64,000 nucleotides of DNA from Paenibacillus riograndensis SBR5 (GTDB lineage: Bacteria; Bacillota; Bacilli; Paenibacillales; Paenibacillaceae): the NCBI RefSeq assembly GCF_000981585.1, contig NZ_LN831776.1, positions 1,999,001 to 2,063,000 of the forward strand, read 5' to 3'. Below, one piece after another: positions 47,101 to 57,700 of the stretch (positions are counted from its first letter, which is position 1; each line of letters opens with the position of its first letter). A model generated the notes under the pieces. The model saw nothing but the letters and a program-made list of their open reading frames with translations, ran no database searches and was not told where the DNA came from. Made by a program: the position numbers and the translations under genes.

Positions 47101-50100
47101 CGGCGTGTTCCACTGTGCCGGAGTCGGAGTAGGGGACATCGAGGATTTCGGCATGAGCGGGCAGGAATTTGAACAAAGACATGCGGTGAAAACCTATGGA
47201 AGCTGGCTGGTATACAATCTTACCCAAGAATTCAATACCGGGTTTACCCTGTTGTTTTCTTCGGCTGTCAGCATTACCGGCGGAAGAGGGTCGCTTGCCT
47301 ACACGGCGGGCAATGCTTTTGTGGATGGGCTGGCGGAAACCATCAGGCTGCAGGGGAAAAACGTGATGGCCATCAACTGGTCCACCTGGGAAGCGACCGC
47401 ATCCAGGCTTTCCTTGCAGGCAGACAAGCATTTTTTTGAGTTCCTGTCCACCCACCAGGCATTGCAGGCGCTGGATCTGATTATCCGCCGCGGGATGTTC
47501 CGGACCATTGTCGGCAAGCTCAACGTTCAGAACAAGCTGCTTGAACTGGAGAACCTGTGGCCTTTCCGGCTGGCCGGCGAAATTAAGCAGGCCCTGTTCC
47601 CAAAGACACGCCAGGAGGAGCGGCCGGTCCGCCAGACTTCAGTCACTGTGAAAGAGCCGGAAGGGTATACAGCCACCCATCGGGAATTGGCCCAGGTCTG
47701 GGCGGATATTCTTGGACTCACAACGATCAGTGTGTTCGATTCTTTTCACCAGCTGGGCGGGGACTCGATTCATGCTGCGCATCTGCACAAGCAATGGAAT
47801 GAGCGGCATCCCGGCACGCTTGACGTTACGGATATTTACAGATACCCGACCATTCATGAAATGGCCGGGTATTTGGACAGCCAGCGGATCAGTCAGCCGG
47901 CAGCGCTTAATCTGGACAGTATTCTGGAAGGGTTCAAGGGGAGTAAATATTCCAAGGAAGAGGCAAAGCGGCTGTTGGCAGAATGGACTGAACATTCATC
48001 CGTTGAACGCCTTCAACCCGCCGAGAGTGATGAGTATGCCATCATAGGCTATGCCTGCAAGTTCCCGATGGCGGAGGATGCCGAACAATTTTGGCGGAAT
48101 CTTACGACAGGAGTGGGCGCAATCCGGCCGTTTCCTGAGTCAAGAAGAAAAGATACCGACGGCTACCTGGCTGCCAATCAGATCAGCCCTGAAGGACATG
48201 CGTATTGCCAGGGAGGGTATCTGGAGGAGATCGACCGGTTTGATTCCGCCTTTTTTCACATTTCTCCCAGAGAAGGCGAATTGATGGACCCGGAGCAGCG
48301 GCTGCTGCTGGAGAATGTGTATCAGGCTGCCGAACATAGCGGCCTGGGCGGAACCATCCTGTCGGGCACCCGGACAGGCGTGTATGTCGGAAAGGACACC
48401 ACCGGACGGAATGAGTATAACAACCGGGTGGATATCCTGGACCCTTTGAAAGTGACCTCAGGCTCGACCGGCATTCTGGCCAGTAGAATCGCTTATTATC
48501 TCAATTTGAACGGGCCTTGCCTGGTTGTGGACACAGCCTGTTCCTCCAGTCTGACCGCAATATGTCTGGCAACGCAGGCCCTGAAGCAGGGCCAGATTGA
48601 TATCGCCATTGTGGCGGGCGTATCCCTGGCGTATCTTCCTACCCAGCGCAACTCTTTGATTGACTCTGCCGACGAAATGATCCGCCCCTTCGATGCCGGG
48701 GCCAACGGTACCATGTGGGGCGAGGGGGCAGGGACGATCATCCTGAAGCGGATGAGTGAAGCGGTGCAGGACAACCATGTGATTCATGCCGTAATCAAGG
48801 GTTCGGAGATGAACAACAACGGAACATCCAACGGCATAACTGCCCCGAATGCGGAAGCGCAGGAGAAGGTGCTGGTAGCCGCCTGGAAAGCGGCTAATAT
48901 TGATCCGGAAACCATCTCTTATATCGAGGCTCACGCAACCGGAACCAAACTGGGAGACCCGATTGAAGTAAAGGGCATTACGAATGCGTTCAGACGTTTT
49001 ACGAATAAAAGGCAATTCTGTGCCGCAGGCACCGTGAAAGCCAACATCGGCCATTTGGTCGGGGCCTCAGGGATGGCGTCGGTCATCAAAATGATAATGG
49101 CGTTCAAACATAAACAATTGCCTCCGGTGCTACAGTTCCAGAATCCGAATCCATTTATAGAATTTGCCGACTCCCCCATCTATGTTAACGACAGGCTTCA
49201 GGATTGGAGCGGCTCGGCCGCTCCGCGCAGATGCGGCATCAGTTCTTTTGGATTCAGCGGAACGAATTGCCATATCCTGCTGGAGGAACCGCCGGTCTTC
49301 ACCAATCCGCAGGAAGCGAAGCAGGATTGGCATATTCTGGCGTTGTCGGCGAAGACGGCAGGATCCTTAAGCGCATTGATCAAACGCTACTTTCATATGA
49401 TCAACGGAACCGTCACTCTGGATTTGCAAAATCTTTGCTTCACCGCCAACATCAGCCGGGGACATTATGAGCATCGGATCGTCCTCCTGTTCCGGACCGA
49501 AAACGAGCTGCGCGCCAAGTTCAAATATCTGCAGGAGGCGGGCATCCTGCAAGCGGCGGACCGTGATCAGAGAATCTATTACAAGGCCAGCAGGATTAGT
49601 TATGACCAGGAGGGTTTTGACGGTGACGGCCTGCTTGAGCAGGACAAGCTCAAATTAAACAAGCTGGCAGAGAGCCTGATTGAGGAATGGAGCGTTGAAG
49701 AGACGCTGTCCGCTGTGGACAATCTGCACAAAATCGCACGATTGTACACAGATGGAGCGGATATCAATTGGGATCGTCTATATCAGGGCAAGCAGCACCG
49801 GTTAACCGAACTGCCCGCCTATGCTTATGAACCGGTTCGTCATTGGATCGGTGGCTCCGCCCGGAAAGGGTCTTCCTCTCCGGGGAAATATTATCAGTTG
49901 CAATGGCTGCCGGATCATCGGGAACAACCCGCAGGGATCAAGCCGGATGAAGGAGCCTGGCTCTTTGTGGGGGGAACGGGAACAAAAAGCCAGGAGCTGC
50001 TCCGCGTATTGCGGAAGCAAGAGATTGAGCTCATTGAGGTCACGCCGGGAGCCCGTTATCACCAATTGGCTGCTAACCGGTACAGCATCGGTTCAGGCGA

Positions 50101-51784
50101 GGAGTATTCTCTTTTGTTGAAAGAGCTTTCAAACCGGGGGATCAAACATGTCATTCACTGCCTGAGCCTCGCCGATGAAAAGATTGCCGGGATAGAAGAC
50201 TTGCATGCTGCGGAGAACAGGGGGGTGTATAACCTCCACCACTTGGTAACAGCGCTGTTGAACGGGCAGTATCATCAGGAACTGAACCTGTTTTTTGTTG
50301 CAGACCATACATTTTTGGTGAACCGGCATGAACCGGTGCTGAACCCGCATCATGCCGTTCTGTTTGGTATGGCTAAAGTGATCCCGCAGGAATACCCGCA
50401 ATTCAAATGCCGCTGCATCGATATCGACAGTGCTACAGCCCCAGCAACGGTCTGGAAAGAAATATGTTCCGGCAAAGGAGATTTCCAGGTGGCCTATCGG
50501 GACAACACCCGTTATCTCGAACATTTCGGAGAGCGGCGGCTTGAGGCTGCCGAAGCGGGCGGCGTGTCCCTGAAAGAAAACGGCGTCTATGTGGTGACCG
50601 GAGGACTTGGCGGTATCGGACTGGCGGTTGCCCAGTATCTATCCGGGAAGCAACGGGTTCATCTCTGTCTGTTGAACAGGAGAACGCTGCCGCCCGGCCC
50701 AAGCCAAAGCCAAAGGATTCGCCAAATCGAAGCTAACGGGTCTGACGTTGATTTGTATTCCGTAGACATTTCCGCTCCCAATGAATTGCAGGGTGTGCTG
50801 CAAGCCATCCGCACCAAATACGGGCAGATCAATGGCCTATTCCATTGCGCGGGCATCGCCGGGGAAGGGCTGCTGATCAACAAAGGGAAGCCGGAGATCA
50901 AACGGGTGCTTGATGCAAAGGTAACGGGGACCTGGTTATTGGATCAGTATACGGCCCAAGATCACCTGGACTATTTTGTGCTGTTTTCTTCGGTCACGAG
51001 CCTGCTGGGGGGGATGGGACAGGCGGATTATACGGCTGCCAATGCCTACCTGGATGGGTTCAGCGACTACAGGCAGGCGAATAACCGCAGAAGTGTTACC
51101 ATCAATTGGCCTGCATGGAAGGAAGTCGGCATGACGCTGAAATATGATATTCAGGAGGGACGCTCTCCCTTTTTGGGATTGACAGAGGAGCAGGGGATCA
51201 GCATCCTGGATGCTGTTTTGCAGCGGAAGCTGTCACGGATTATTGCCGGTGAAATCAATGAGCGCTATTTCCAGAACGGGGACCCTTCGCTGCCTTTTGC
51301 CGTGCCGCCCCAGATGATCTCCCGGGGAACCGGAGCGTTCAACCCCCAAGAAAAAGTAATTGCAGACGAGCCCATCCTCCCTATCCTGAAAGGCAGATAT
51401 GATCACAGCTACAATTCGTACGAAATTTCGCTGGCAGCGATGTGGCAAAAGGTGCTGGGTGTAGCTGAGGTCAATGTGCATCTTCCTTTTCAGGAAACAG
51501 GCGGGAACTCTATTCTGGCTACTAGCCTGGTTAAAGAAATTGACGGCGTCTATCCTGGTTGTGTCAATATCGCGACCTTGTTTGCGTACCCCTCCATTGC
51601 CAAAATGGCGGAATACCTTAAGCAAAAACAAAGCGAAAACGAATCATTGCAGGAAGCAGATCCAAAGACTGCCAAGCGGATGGAGCTCAGCGATAAGCTA
51701 TCCGGGTTTGTCGAGGGGAAGGTGCCGATCGAGAATATTTTGCAGTACCTGGATAACAACGAGTTGGGGGATGATGATGATTAA
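44129..51784 (+). CDS. AT-less PKS bimodule: KS-KR-ACP-KS-KR-ACP
   Basis: A 2551-residue protein; ATG 44129 or 44132 are both possible and the ribosome binding site is weak. Residues 1-35 form a helical docking segment (KKYIYELVASKKLTAKEA) typical of trans-AT synthases. KS1 has C206 in DTSCSSGL, THGTGT and NIGHLVGASG. A roughly 180-residue linker follows with no trace of an AT. KR1 (from about 893) has Y1058; ACP S1213. KS2 (from about 1302) has C1471 in DTACSSSL, and HATGT in place of HGTGT with the His kept. KR2 (from about 2152) has Y2301; ACP S2461 in TGGNS. The C-terminus is a helical segment ending NNELGDDDD, probably a docking element. Expected output is two beta-hydroxy C2 units, with malonyl supplied by an AT not found in this window. 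Confidence 0.92.
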   Translation: MMDKLKKYIYELVASKKLTAKEATEYITYLQNGNEHRSEEIAVVGISGRFPKADRVEQFWDNLCSGRDCLDTFPEDRLHDGQALAPERHLAGGSLKQGGYLDEISFFDAEMFRISPKEALSMEPYQRIMLEVAYDTLVNAGYETQDILGSKTGVFIGRDHVTGIEYRNYAAPDIFRLTGGWPGILASRISYVYNLKGPSVVFDTSCSSGLVGLHFACESLRRNECDMAFVGGISGLFYFPPVKEDGSLDQVESAEEKIRAFDKAAEGTVWGEGCGGLLLKPLSKAVADKDVIYAVIKGSGINNNGLSKGITAPNGEAQEELLKKVWKQAQINPETIRYIETHGTGTILGDTIELNSIINAFQAFTSKKQFCGVGSVKTNIGHLVGASGIVSLIKAVLMLKHGEIPASLHFQTPSPYINLADSALFINDQRSKLEKGNHPVRIGINSFGFSGTNCHVLLEEPPVPVYDNNAENNVFLLTLSARSSQKLVEAAQSLQRFLLTNRSVNLADMCCTASQFRNHFANRLAITFSSYEDLLAKLKIIRETKELSLWSSHPGISFQLHEVVADTKSQIEAWEIREGEKIALDKTANEAIRELLQKKAGSEMLWEQAARFYIKGASMDWRPLYPGCRKLAMPGNVLERTKYWPAEAKRGEVYQDELYYTTEWVEESRLPAGSGAARETVLLIVHEADTALWEAQLPGKLRRKRCILVEIGRPYRKINAEHYHVSNSVEDFSALCGELDISALEQILYAAPSREGLPDSLKEFKESFNQTVMNLLYLVKALQAANTMNKDLDIALITRNAHVLQPMDTGSDPFAHTLYGIGKSILQENRSFHVRHIDISNEPADLEALPAELEVPSAQYSVALRHGRRYVEVIKRADIAEQAGEAIAIEAGDTFLITGGLGLLGIEVCKYLSQKNRVKLIVLGRTAIPDRESWQSIIMDNEDKQLLKKINGILAIEALGFTLDYHCVDICDEAQLRRTVEQIRQDHGSINGVFHCAGVGVGDIEDFGMSGQEFEQRHAVKTYGSWLVYNLTQEFNTGFTLLFSSAVSITGGRGSLAYTAGNAFVDGLAETIRLQGKNVMAINWSTWEATASRLSLQADKHFFEFLSTHQALQALDLIIRRGMFRTIVGKLNVQNKLLELENLWPFRLAGEIKQALFPKTRQEERPVRQTSVTVKEPEGYTATHRELAQVWADILGLTTISVFDSFHQLGGDSIHAAHLHKQWNERHPGTLDVTDIYRYPTIHEMAGYLDSQRISQPAALNLDSILEGFKGSKYSKEEAKRLLAEWTEHSSVERLQPAESDEYAIIGYACKFPMAEDAEQFWRNLTTGVGAIRPFPESRRKDTDGYLAANQISPEGHAYCQGGYLEEIDRFDSAFFHISPREGELMDPEQRLLLENVYQAAEHSGLGGTILSGTRTGVYVGKDTTGRNEYNNRVDILDPLKVTSGSTGILASRIAYYLNLNGPCLVVDTACSSSLTAICLATQALKQGQIDIAIVAGVSLAYLPTQRNSLIDSADEMIRPFDAGANGTMWGEGAGTIILKRMSEAVQDNHVIHAVIKGSEMNNNGTSNGITAPNAEAQEKVLVAAWKAANIDPETISYIEAHATGTKLGDPIEVKGITNAFRRFTNKRQFCAAGTVKANIGHLVGASGMASVIKMIMAFKHKQLPPVLQFQNPNPFIEFADSPIYVNDRLQDWSGSAAPRRCGISSFGFSGTNCHILLEEPPVFTNPQEAKQDWHILALSAKTAGSLSALIKRYFHMINGTVTLDLQNLCFTANISRGHYEHRIVLLFRTENELRAKFKYLQEAGILQAADRDQRIYYKASRISYDQEGFDGDGLLEQDKLKLNKLAESLIEEWSVEETLSAVDNLHKIARLYTDGADINWDRLYQGKQHRLTELPAYAYEPVRHWIGGSARKGSSSPGKYYQLQWLPDHREQPAGIKPDEGAWLFVGGTGTKSQELLRVLRKQEIELIEVTPGARYHQLAANRYSIGSGEEYSLLLKELSNRGIKHVIHCLSLADEKIAGIEDLHAAENRGVYNLHHLVTALLNGQYHQELNLFFVADHTFLVNRHEPVLNPHHAVLFGMAKVIPQEYPQFKCRCIDIDSATAPATVWKEICSGKGDFQVAYRDNTRYLEHFGERRLEAAEAGGVSLKENGVYVVTGGLGGIGLAVAQYLSGKQRVHLCLLNRRTLPPGPSQSQRIRQIEANGSDVDLYSVDISAPNELQGVLQAIRTKYGQINGLFHCAGIAGEGLLINKGKPEIKRVLDAKVTGTWLLDQYTAQDHLDYFVLFSSVTSLLGGMGQADYTAANAYLDGFSDYRQANNRRSVTINWPAWKEVGMTLKYDIQEGRSPFLGLTEEQGISILDAVLQRKLSRIIAGEINERYFQNGDPSLPFAVPPQMISRGTGAFNPQEKVIADEPILPILKGRYDHSYNSYEISLAAMWQKVLGVAEVNVHLPFQETGGNSILATSLVKEIDGVYPGCVNIATLFAYPSIAKMAEYLKQKQSENESLQEADPKTAKRMELSDKLSGFVEGKVPIENILQYLDNNELGDDDD

Positions 51785-54700
51785 CCGTAAAGAGATCAAT
51801 GATCATATTTTACAGTTGTTAAAATCAGGCAACCTGAATCAGGAAATGGCTGTCTCCATTCTGGAAAAGGTTAACCGCTCCTCAGACGTGAAGCGGCAGG
51901 ATATTGCCGTAATCGGGATCGCCTGCCGTGTTCCCGGAGCCGATACCCCCCGGAGGTTTTGGGGGAATCTGCTGGGCCGGGTCAACAGCATCGGAGCCTT
52001 TCCGGAGGAACGCCTGCAAGACCTCTCTCCGTTTATCCCGGAATTGGAGGAGCTGCTTGCCCATGCCAATCATCAGGCAGGCTATCTGGAGCAAATTGCC
52101 CATTTTGATCATCCGTTTTTCCGGATCGGCGGGAAGGAAGCCATGGCGATGGAGCCCTATCAGCGGCTGTTTTTGGAGACGGCGTACCATGCGATTGAAG
52201 ACGCAGGATATGGCGGAGATGCACTGAAGCATTCGAACACAGGCGTATTCGTGGGATTGGAGACGGCTTATCAGTCCCACTACCGCGCTCTTTTGGAGCA
52301 TGAGGATATCTCTTCGCTGACAGGTTCTTTGGTAGGTCTGTTAGCCAACCGGATCTCCTATTTCCTGGACCTCCGGGGGCCCGCCCTTGTTGTAAATACA
52401 GCCTGCTCATCCGGACTTGTCGCCTTGCACCAGGCCTGCCTGGCCTTGATGAACAAAGAATGCGAAACGGCACTGGTTGGTGGCGTCAACCTTATGGTGA
52501 TTCCGCAGGCCACAGGGAAATTAAATGATCTGGAGACCTCCCTGGGACAGGTGAAGGCGTTCGACAAGGACGCCGACGGAACCATTTGGAGCGAAGGAAT
52601 CACAGCCCTGCTGGTTAAGCCGTTAGAGAAGGCCCTGAAGGACCGGGACCCTGTCTATGCGGTCATTAAGGCCAGCGGGGTCAACGCAGACGGGGCCTCC
52701 AATGGCTTAACCGCTCCCAATCCGGAGGCTGAGACAGGGTTGTTCATCCGAACCTGGGAGAAAGCCAAGATCGATCCGCTCTCGATTTCTTATGTGGAGG
52801 CCCACGGTACAGGTACACTGCTGGGGGACTCCATCGAATTGCAGGCGATTAACGATGCATTTAAAAAATATACAAACACCCCTCATATTTGCGGCATTGG
52901 TTCGGTTAAAACCAATATTGGACATACAGTGGCTGCTTCAGGTTTAGCGTCATTGCTGAAAGTTATATTGTCGTTAAAACATAAAAAAATCCCTCCGTCC
53001 CTGAACTATCAGTCCCCGAATCCGTTTATTGACGCCGATCATTCTGCTATCTATGTGAATACGGAGGTGAAAGACTGGGAACGGAGAGATACAGCGCGGC
53101 GGGCCGGCGTCAATTCCTTCGGCTTCAGCGGTACGAACTGCCACGTAGTGGTGGAGGAAGCTCCAGAGATGAACCATCAAGCAGGGGAAGGCTCGTCTCC
53201 GTTTCATTTCTTAACCTTGTCAGCCGGCTCAACACATGGCTTAGCCCGGTTAATCCAAGCGTATTATGCCTTTTTGCAGGACAATGATCAGATTGATCTT
53301 GAGGATTTATGCTATACCGCAAATACCGGCAGAGGCCATTCTGACAGCAGGGCCGCGTTCGTTTTTGCTACCAGAGACGAGTTAATGAAGCAGCTGGCAA
53401 ATGCGGATTCGTCCCGAAACGGTATATCCGGCGGGAATGGCATCTATATAAGCGGCAATGTCCAGCGGGAAGATCTGTTAACTGCTGCAGAGGAGCTCGA
53501 GCCGGACCGCCAGAATCTGCAATTAACGTATGAAAAGCTGGCTGAGCGATATGTCGGCGGATTCTCCGTCGATTGGGCAGCCCTCTACCCGCAAAAGCGG
53601 CAAAAGCTGAATTTGCCCGGATATCCCTTTGAAAAGATCAAGCTCTGGCCGACAGCGGCTGTCAAATCAGGTTCAGCACTTGAGAAACAGCCGGATTTCC
53701 AGGATACAGCCAACCCGCATGAAGAAACACCGCAGTCCCGGCTCTACCACCATATTCAATGGCTGCCAGTAACCACAGAACCCTCACCGCCGCTGCATAC
53801 GGACGAAGAGGTAGTCCTGGTGCTCACCGATTCGACGGATTGGGGCCAAGCACTGGCAGGTGAAATCTCCCGGCACACCCCGCATGTCATTCATGCCCGG
53901 CTTGCAGCAGCTTACCAGCGGGAGAGCCCGGCATTATACAGCTTGGCCGGCACGGAAGCAGACTTCTGCCAATTGCTGAAAGATACGGGGGCCATGAAGA
54001 TCAGCAAAATTCTTTTTGCTGCCGGAATGGACGACTGTGATACCGGGAGCATTAGCGAGGAGGAGAGATTAACCCATACCTTGCATACGCTGCTGTATCT
54101 GACGAAGGCATGGGTCAAGCAGGAGATGAACCGGACAGAGCTTATCCTAGCCGGGAAGAACGGTCAAAGGGTATTGCCTTCAGACCAGAAGATTTATCCA
54201 TATTTCGCATCGCTCTACGGAATGGGGAAAGTGATCCGCGAGGAATACAGCGGGCTTCACTGCAGATGCATTGATTGTGATGAATCGGCGCCGGTCCGTG
54301 AACTCGCCGATGAGGTATTTAGACCCTCAGACCATTACCAAATTGCCATTCGTGAAGGAAAGAAGTATTACCCGCAATTAACGCCTGTTGATCTCGACGC
54401 CTTCGACAATAGTATGACAGGCTTTAAGGAGCAAGGTGTATATGTTATCACCGGAGGAACAGGCGGAATTGGCTTGCAGCTGGCACAGCATATTGCCCTG
54501 AAGCACAAAGTGAAGCTTGTATTAATCAGCCGTTCCCGGCTGCCTGCGCGCGAATCCTGGGAAGAGCTGATCCAGTCGGCTCAGGAACCGGATGAGAGAG
54601 CGGCGCTGATCCATAGCCTGAAGCATCTGGAGAGCAACGGCTCACAGCTATTTACATACAGTGCGGACGTTGCCGAGCTGGACGAATTGTCCCCGGTAAT

Positions 54701-57700
54701 CAGCAGGATCACAAGTCAGCTTGGAAAAATAGACGGGATCATCCACGCAGCGGGCCTTCCGGGCAGTGGTCTGCTGATTGAGAAGGACGGGCAATCGTTC
54801 GCCGCCTCCGTCGCTGCCAAAATCAAAGGAACCCGTCATCTGCATCTGTTGACCCGTGACAACCCGCCCGATTTTCTCCTGTTGTTTTCATCTATCGCTT
54901 CTGTAGTGGGCGGCATCTATTTAGGAGATTATGTGGCGGGCAACAGCTATCTGGACGCGTTTTCCGGGCTGCTAGCCGGACATACCCGGTTGATTTCGAT
55001 CAACTGGACGACATGGATGAACACCGGGATGGCGAAGAATACAGGCGGCAGCCTGGATGTGGCCTTTCGCTCTATTTTGCCCCGCCACGCGCTTCATGCC
55101 TTCGATCAGATCCTGGGCAAAAAAATAAATAACATTGTGGTCGGCAGCATCCAGTTTAATAATGACCTGTTCTGGAACCGTCCCTTGCCGGTTAGCCTGG
55201 CTCCTGCAATTAGAGAGCAGATCAAGCATCCGGAAGCCGAAATCGATGTCCGGCTAACCGGAAGAGCAGATCAGTCCTATACTGAGATTGAACAGCAAAT
55301 TGCCCGGATCTGGGGCAACCTGTTCCAGATGCCGAACATCGATATTCAAGATAATTTCTATGAGCTTGGCGGCACGTCCATCATGGGCATCAAAATTGCG
55401 AACCGGATCAATGAACAGTACCGTGTGACTATGACCATTCAGGATGTATTTACCCATCTGACGGTAGCATCACTGGGGAAGCTGGTTGAGCAAAAGCTGG
55501 GCACAAAAACTGAAGCCGGGGCGGTGAATAAGCAGGAAGTGGAGTACGCAAAAACAAGTATGCCCTTGTCACATGCGCAAAGGCGTATCTGGTTTTTGCA
55601 GAAAATGAATCCGGACCTGGTGGCGTACAACCTGCCCTTTATCCGCTATTTTGACATGGCCATTGACTTGGAACTGCTGCAGCAGGCAGCCTCCTTCCTG
55701 GCGGGAAGACATCTCCTGATGCGCACGAAGTATGTGTTGAAGGACGGAAATCCGGTGCAGGAGGTGCTCCCGGCGTATGTGCCGGCCGTTCAATCTATCG
55801 ATGCCGCCGGGCAAAGCGATCCGGAGCTTTTTGTGAAAATGAATATCCACCAGCAAAAAATGAAACCGTTCAATCTCGAAATGCCGCCTTATAGAATCTA
55901 TCTGTACACGATCAGCGATGAGCGGGCTTGCCTCTACATCAATTTCCACCACATCCTGACAGACGGCTGGAGCATTGATATTTATTACAGAGAATTGTTC
56001 AGCCTGTACCAGGCCTTCCTGCATCAGCAGCCGCCCAGACTTCCAGAGGTGAAAGAGGATTATTTTGACTGGATTCTGGAACAAAAAGCCTGGGAGGAAA
56101 GCGAAGCGTTTGTGGAGCACGAGCAATTTTGGCTGAAGGAGCTTGCCAAGCCTTTGCCGGTGTTGAGCCTGCCTTCAGACCACAAGGCGCCTGCTGTCCA
56201 GACGTATAGAGGCAGCTTTCACAAATTTACGATTAGCGGGGAGCTGTACAGAAAGCTGAAGGCCCATCTAGAAACTCAGCAGATTACGGCCAACAACTTT
56301 CTCTTGAGCGCATATTTTCTGTTATTGCACAATCTGTCGCAGGAGCAGGATATTATTATTGGCGTGCCTGCTTCAGGAAGAAATGAACAGAAATGGGAGA
56401 GTGTCGCGGGCATATTTATTAATACCCTATGCATCCGCATTCACTTTCAGGGAATCACCACCTTTATGGAATTACAGGATGCCGTGAAGCACAAGGTATG
56501 GTCCGCCATGGATAAAGCCCAGTATCCTTTTGATTTATTGGTGGAAAAAGTAAATCCCGACCGAGATTTATCCAGAAATCCCATTTACAATGTACTGTTC
56601 CAGTTTTATGATAAATTATATTTGGAAAATGAAGGAATCAGCCCGTTCGAATTAAGCTGTCTGGCCCAGGAAACCAATCAGCAAATCGAGATTTCGTTCG
56701 AGTACAATTCGGATATGTATACAGACAGCACCATCTCCCGGTTTGCCGGATACTTTCTGAATATCATCGGCCAGGTTGTGGACAAGCCGGAAGGTCTCCT
56801 CCGGGAAATTACCTTGTTGACCCTTCAGGAACAAACTGCGCTATTAAGCCGCTTTCAAGGAGAACAGGCGGACCTGGAAGACGGTCAGACGATCCACGGA
56901 CGTTTTGAAGCGCAGGTGCAAAAAAATCCGCATGCCATCGCTTTAGTGTATGAGGAACAGCAGATGACCTTCCAGGAAGTGAACGGGAAGGCCAATCAGC
57001 TTGCCTGGATGCTGACTGGCAGCGGGGTTCAGCGGAATACCCCTGTGGGGATTTTTGTGGACAGGAGTTTCAGCTCAGTTATCGGTATATTAGCTATTCT
57101 GAAGGCGGGCGGAGCCTATGTGCCGCTTGATCCGGGTTATCCTGAAGACAGGATCGCTTACATTCTTGCACACAGCGGCGCCAAATGGCTGCTGACCGAA
57201 AACCGCTATCTCCAGAGCGTGGCAGCATTCGCGCATGAGGAAGGGATTCAGATCATCAATCTGAGTCCGGTTAAGGAACAGAGTGCTGTAAGCCAGATGT
57301 ACCTTGCGGATTATGAGGATGAGCTTTCCAGAGAGAATCCGCGAACCGGGGGCCATGGACCGGATCGGATGTATATCATGTACACCTCAGGCTCTACAGG
57401 CAAGCCCAAAGGCGTATTGGTTACCCATTCCAATGTCTTGAACTTCGTTACCTGGAGCATTGGAGAATTGCAGCTTCAGCCTAAGGATGCACTTCTGCTG
57501 GTAACCTCAATCAGCTTTGACATTTCAGTGTTCGAGATATTCGCCGCTTTATTAAGCGGTTCCCGGCTCTGCATTGCATCTATGGAGCATCTGAAGGACA
57601 CCGAATGCTTACTTGCCTATATGGAGGCCCAGCACATCACTATCTGGCATTCGGTTCCCAGCCTGATGGTCCAGCTTATGACATTACTCAGGCATCATCC

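Noticed and set aside
51474..51776. Upstream extension of the 51777 gene by about 100 codons
   Set aside because: The extra residues are Arg/Cys/Trp-rich out-of-frame readings of the preceding ACP; GGGGG before ATG 51777 and the helical docking start fit better.
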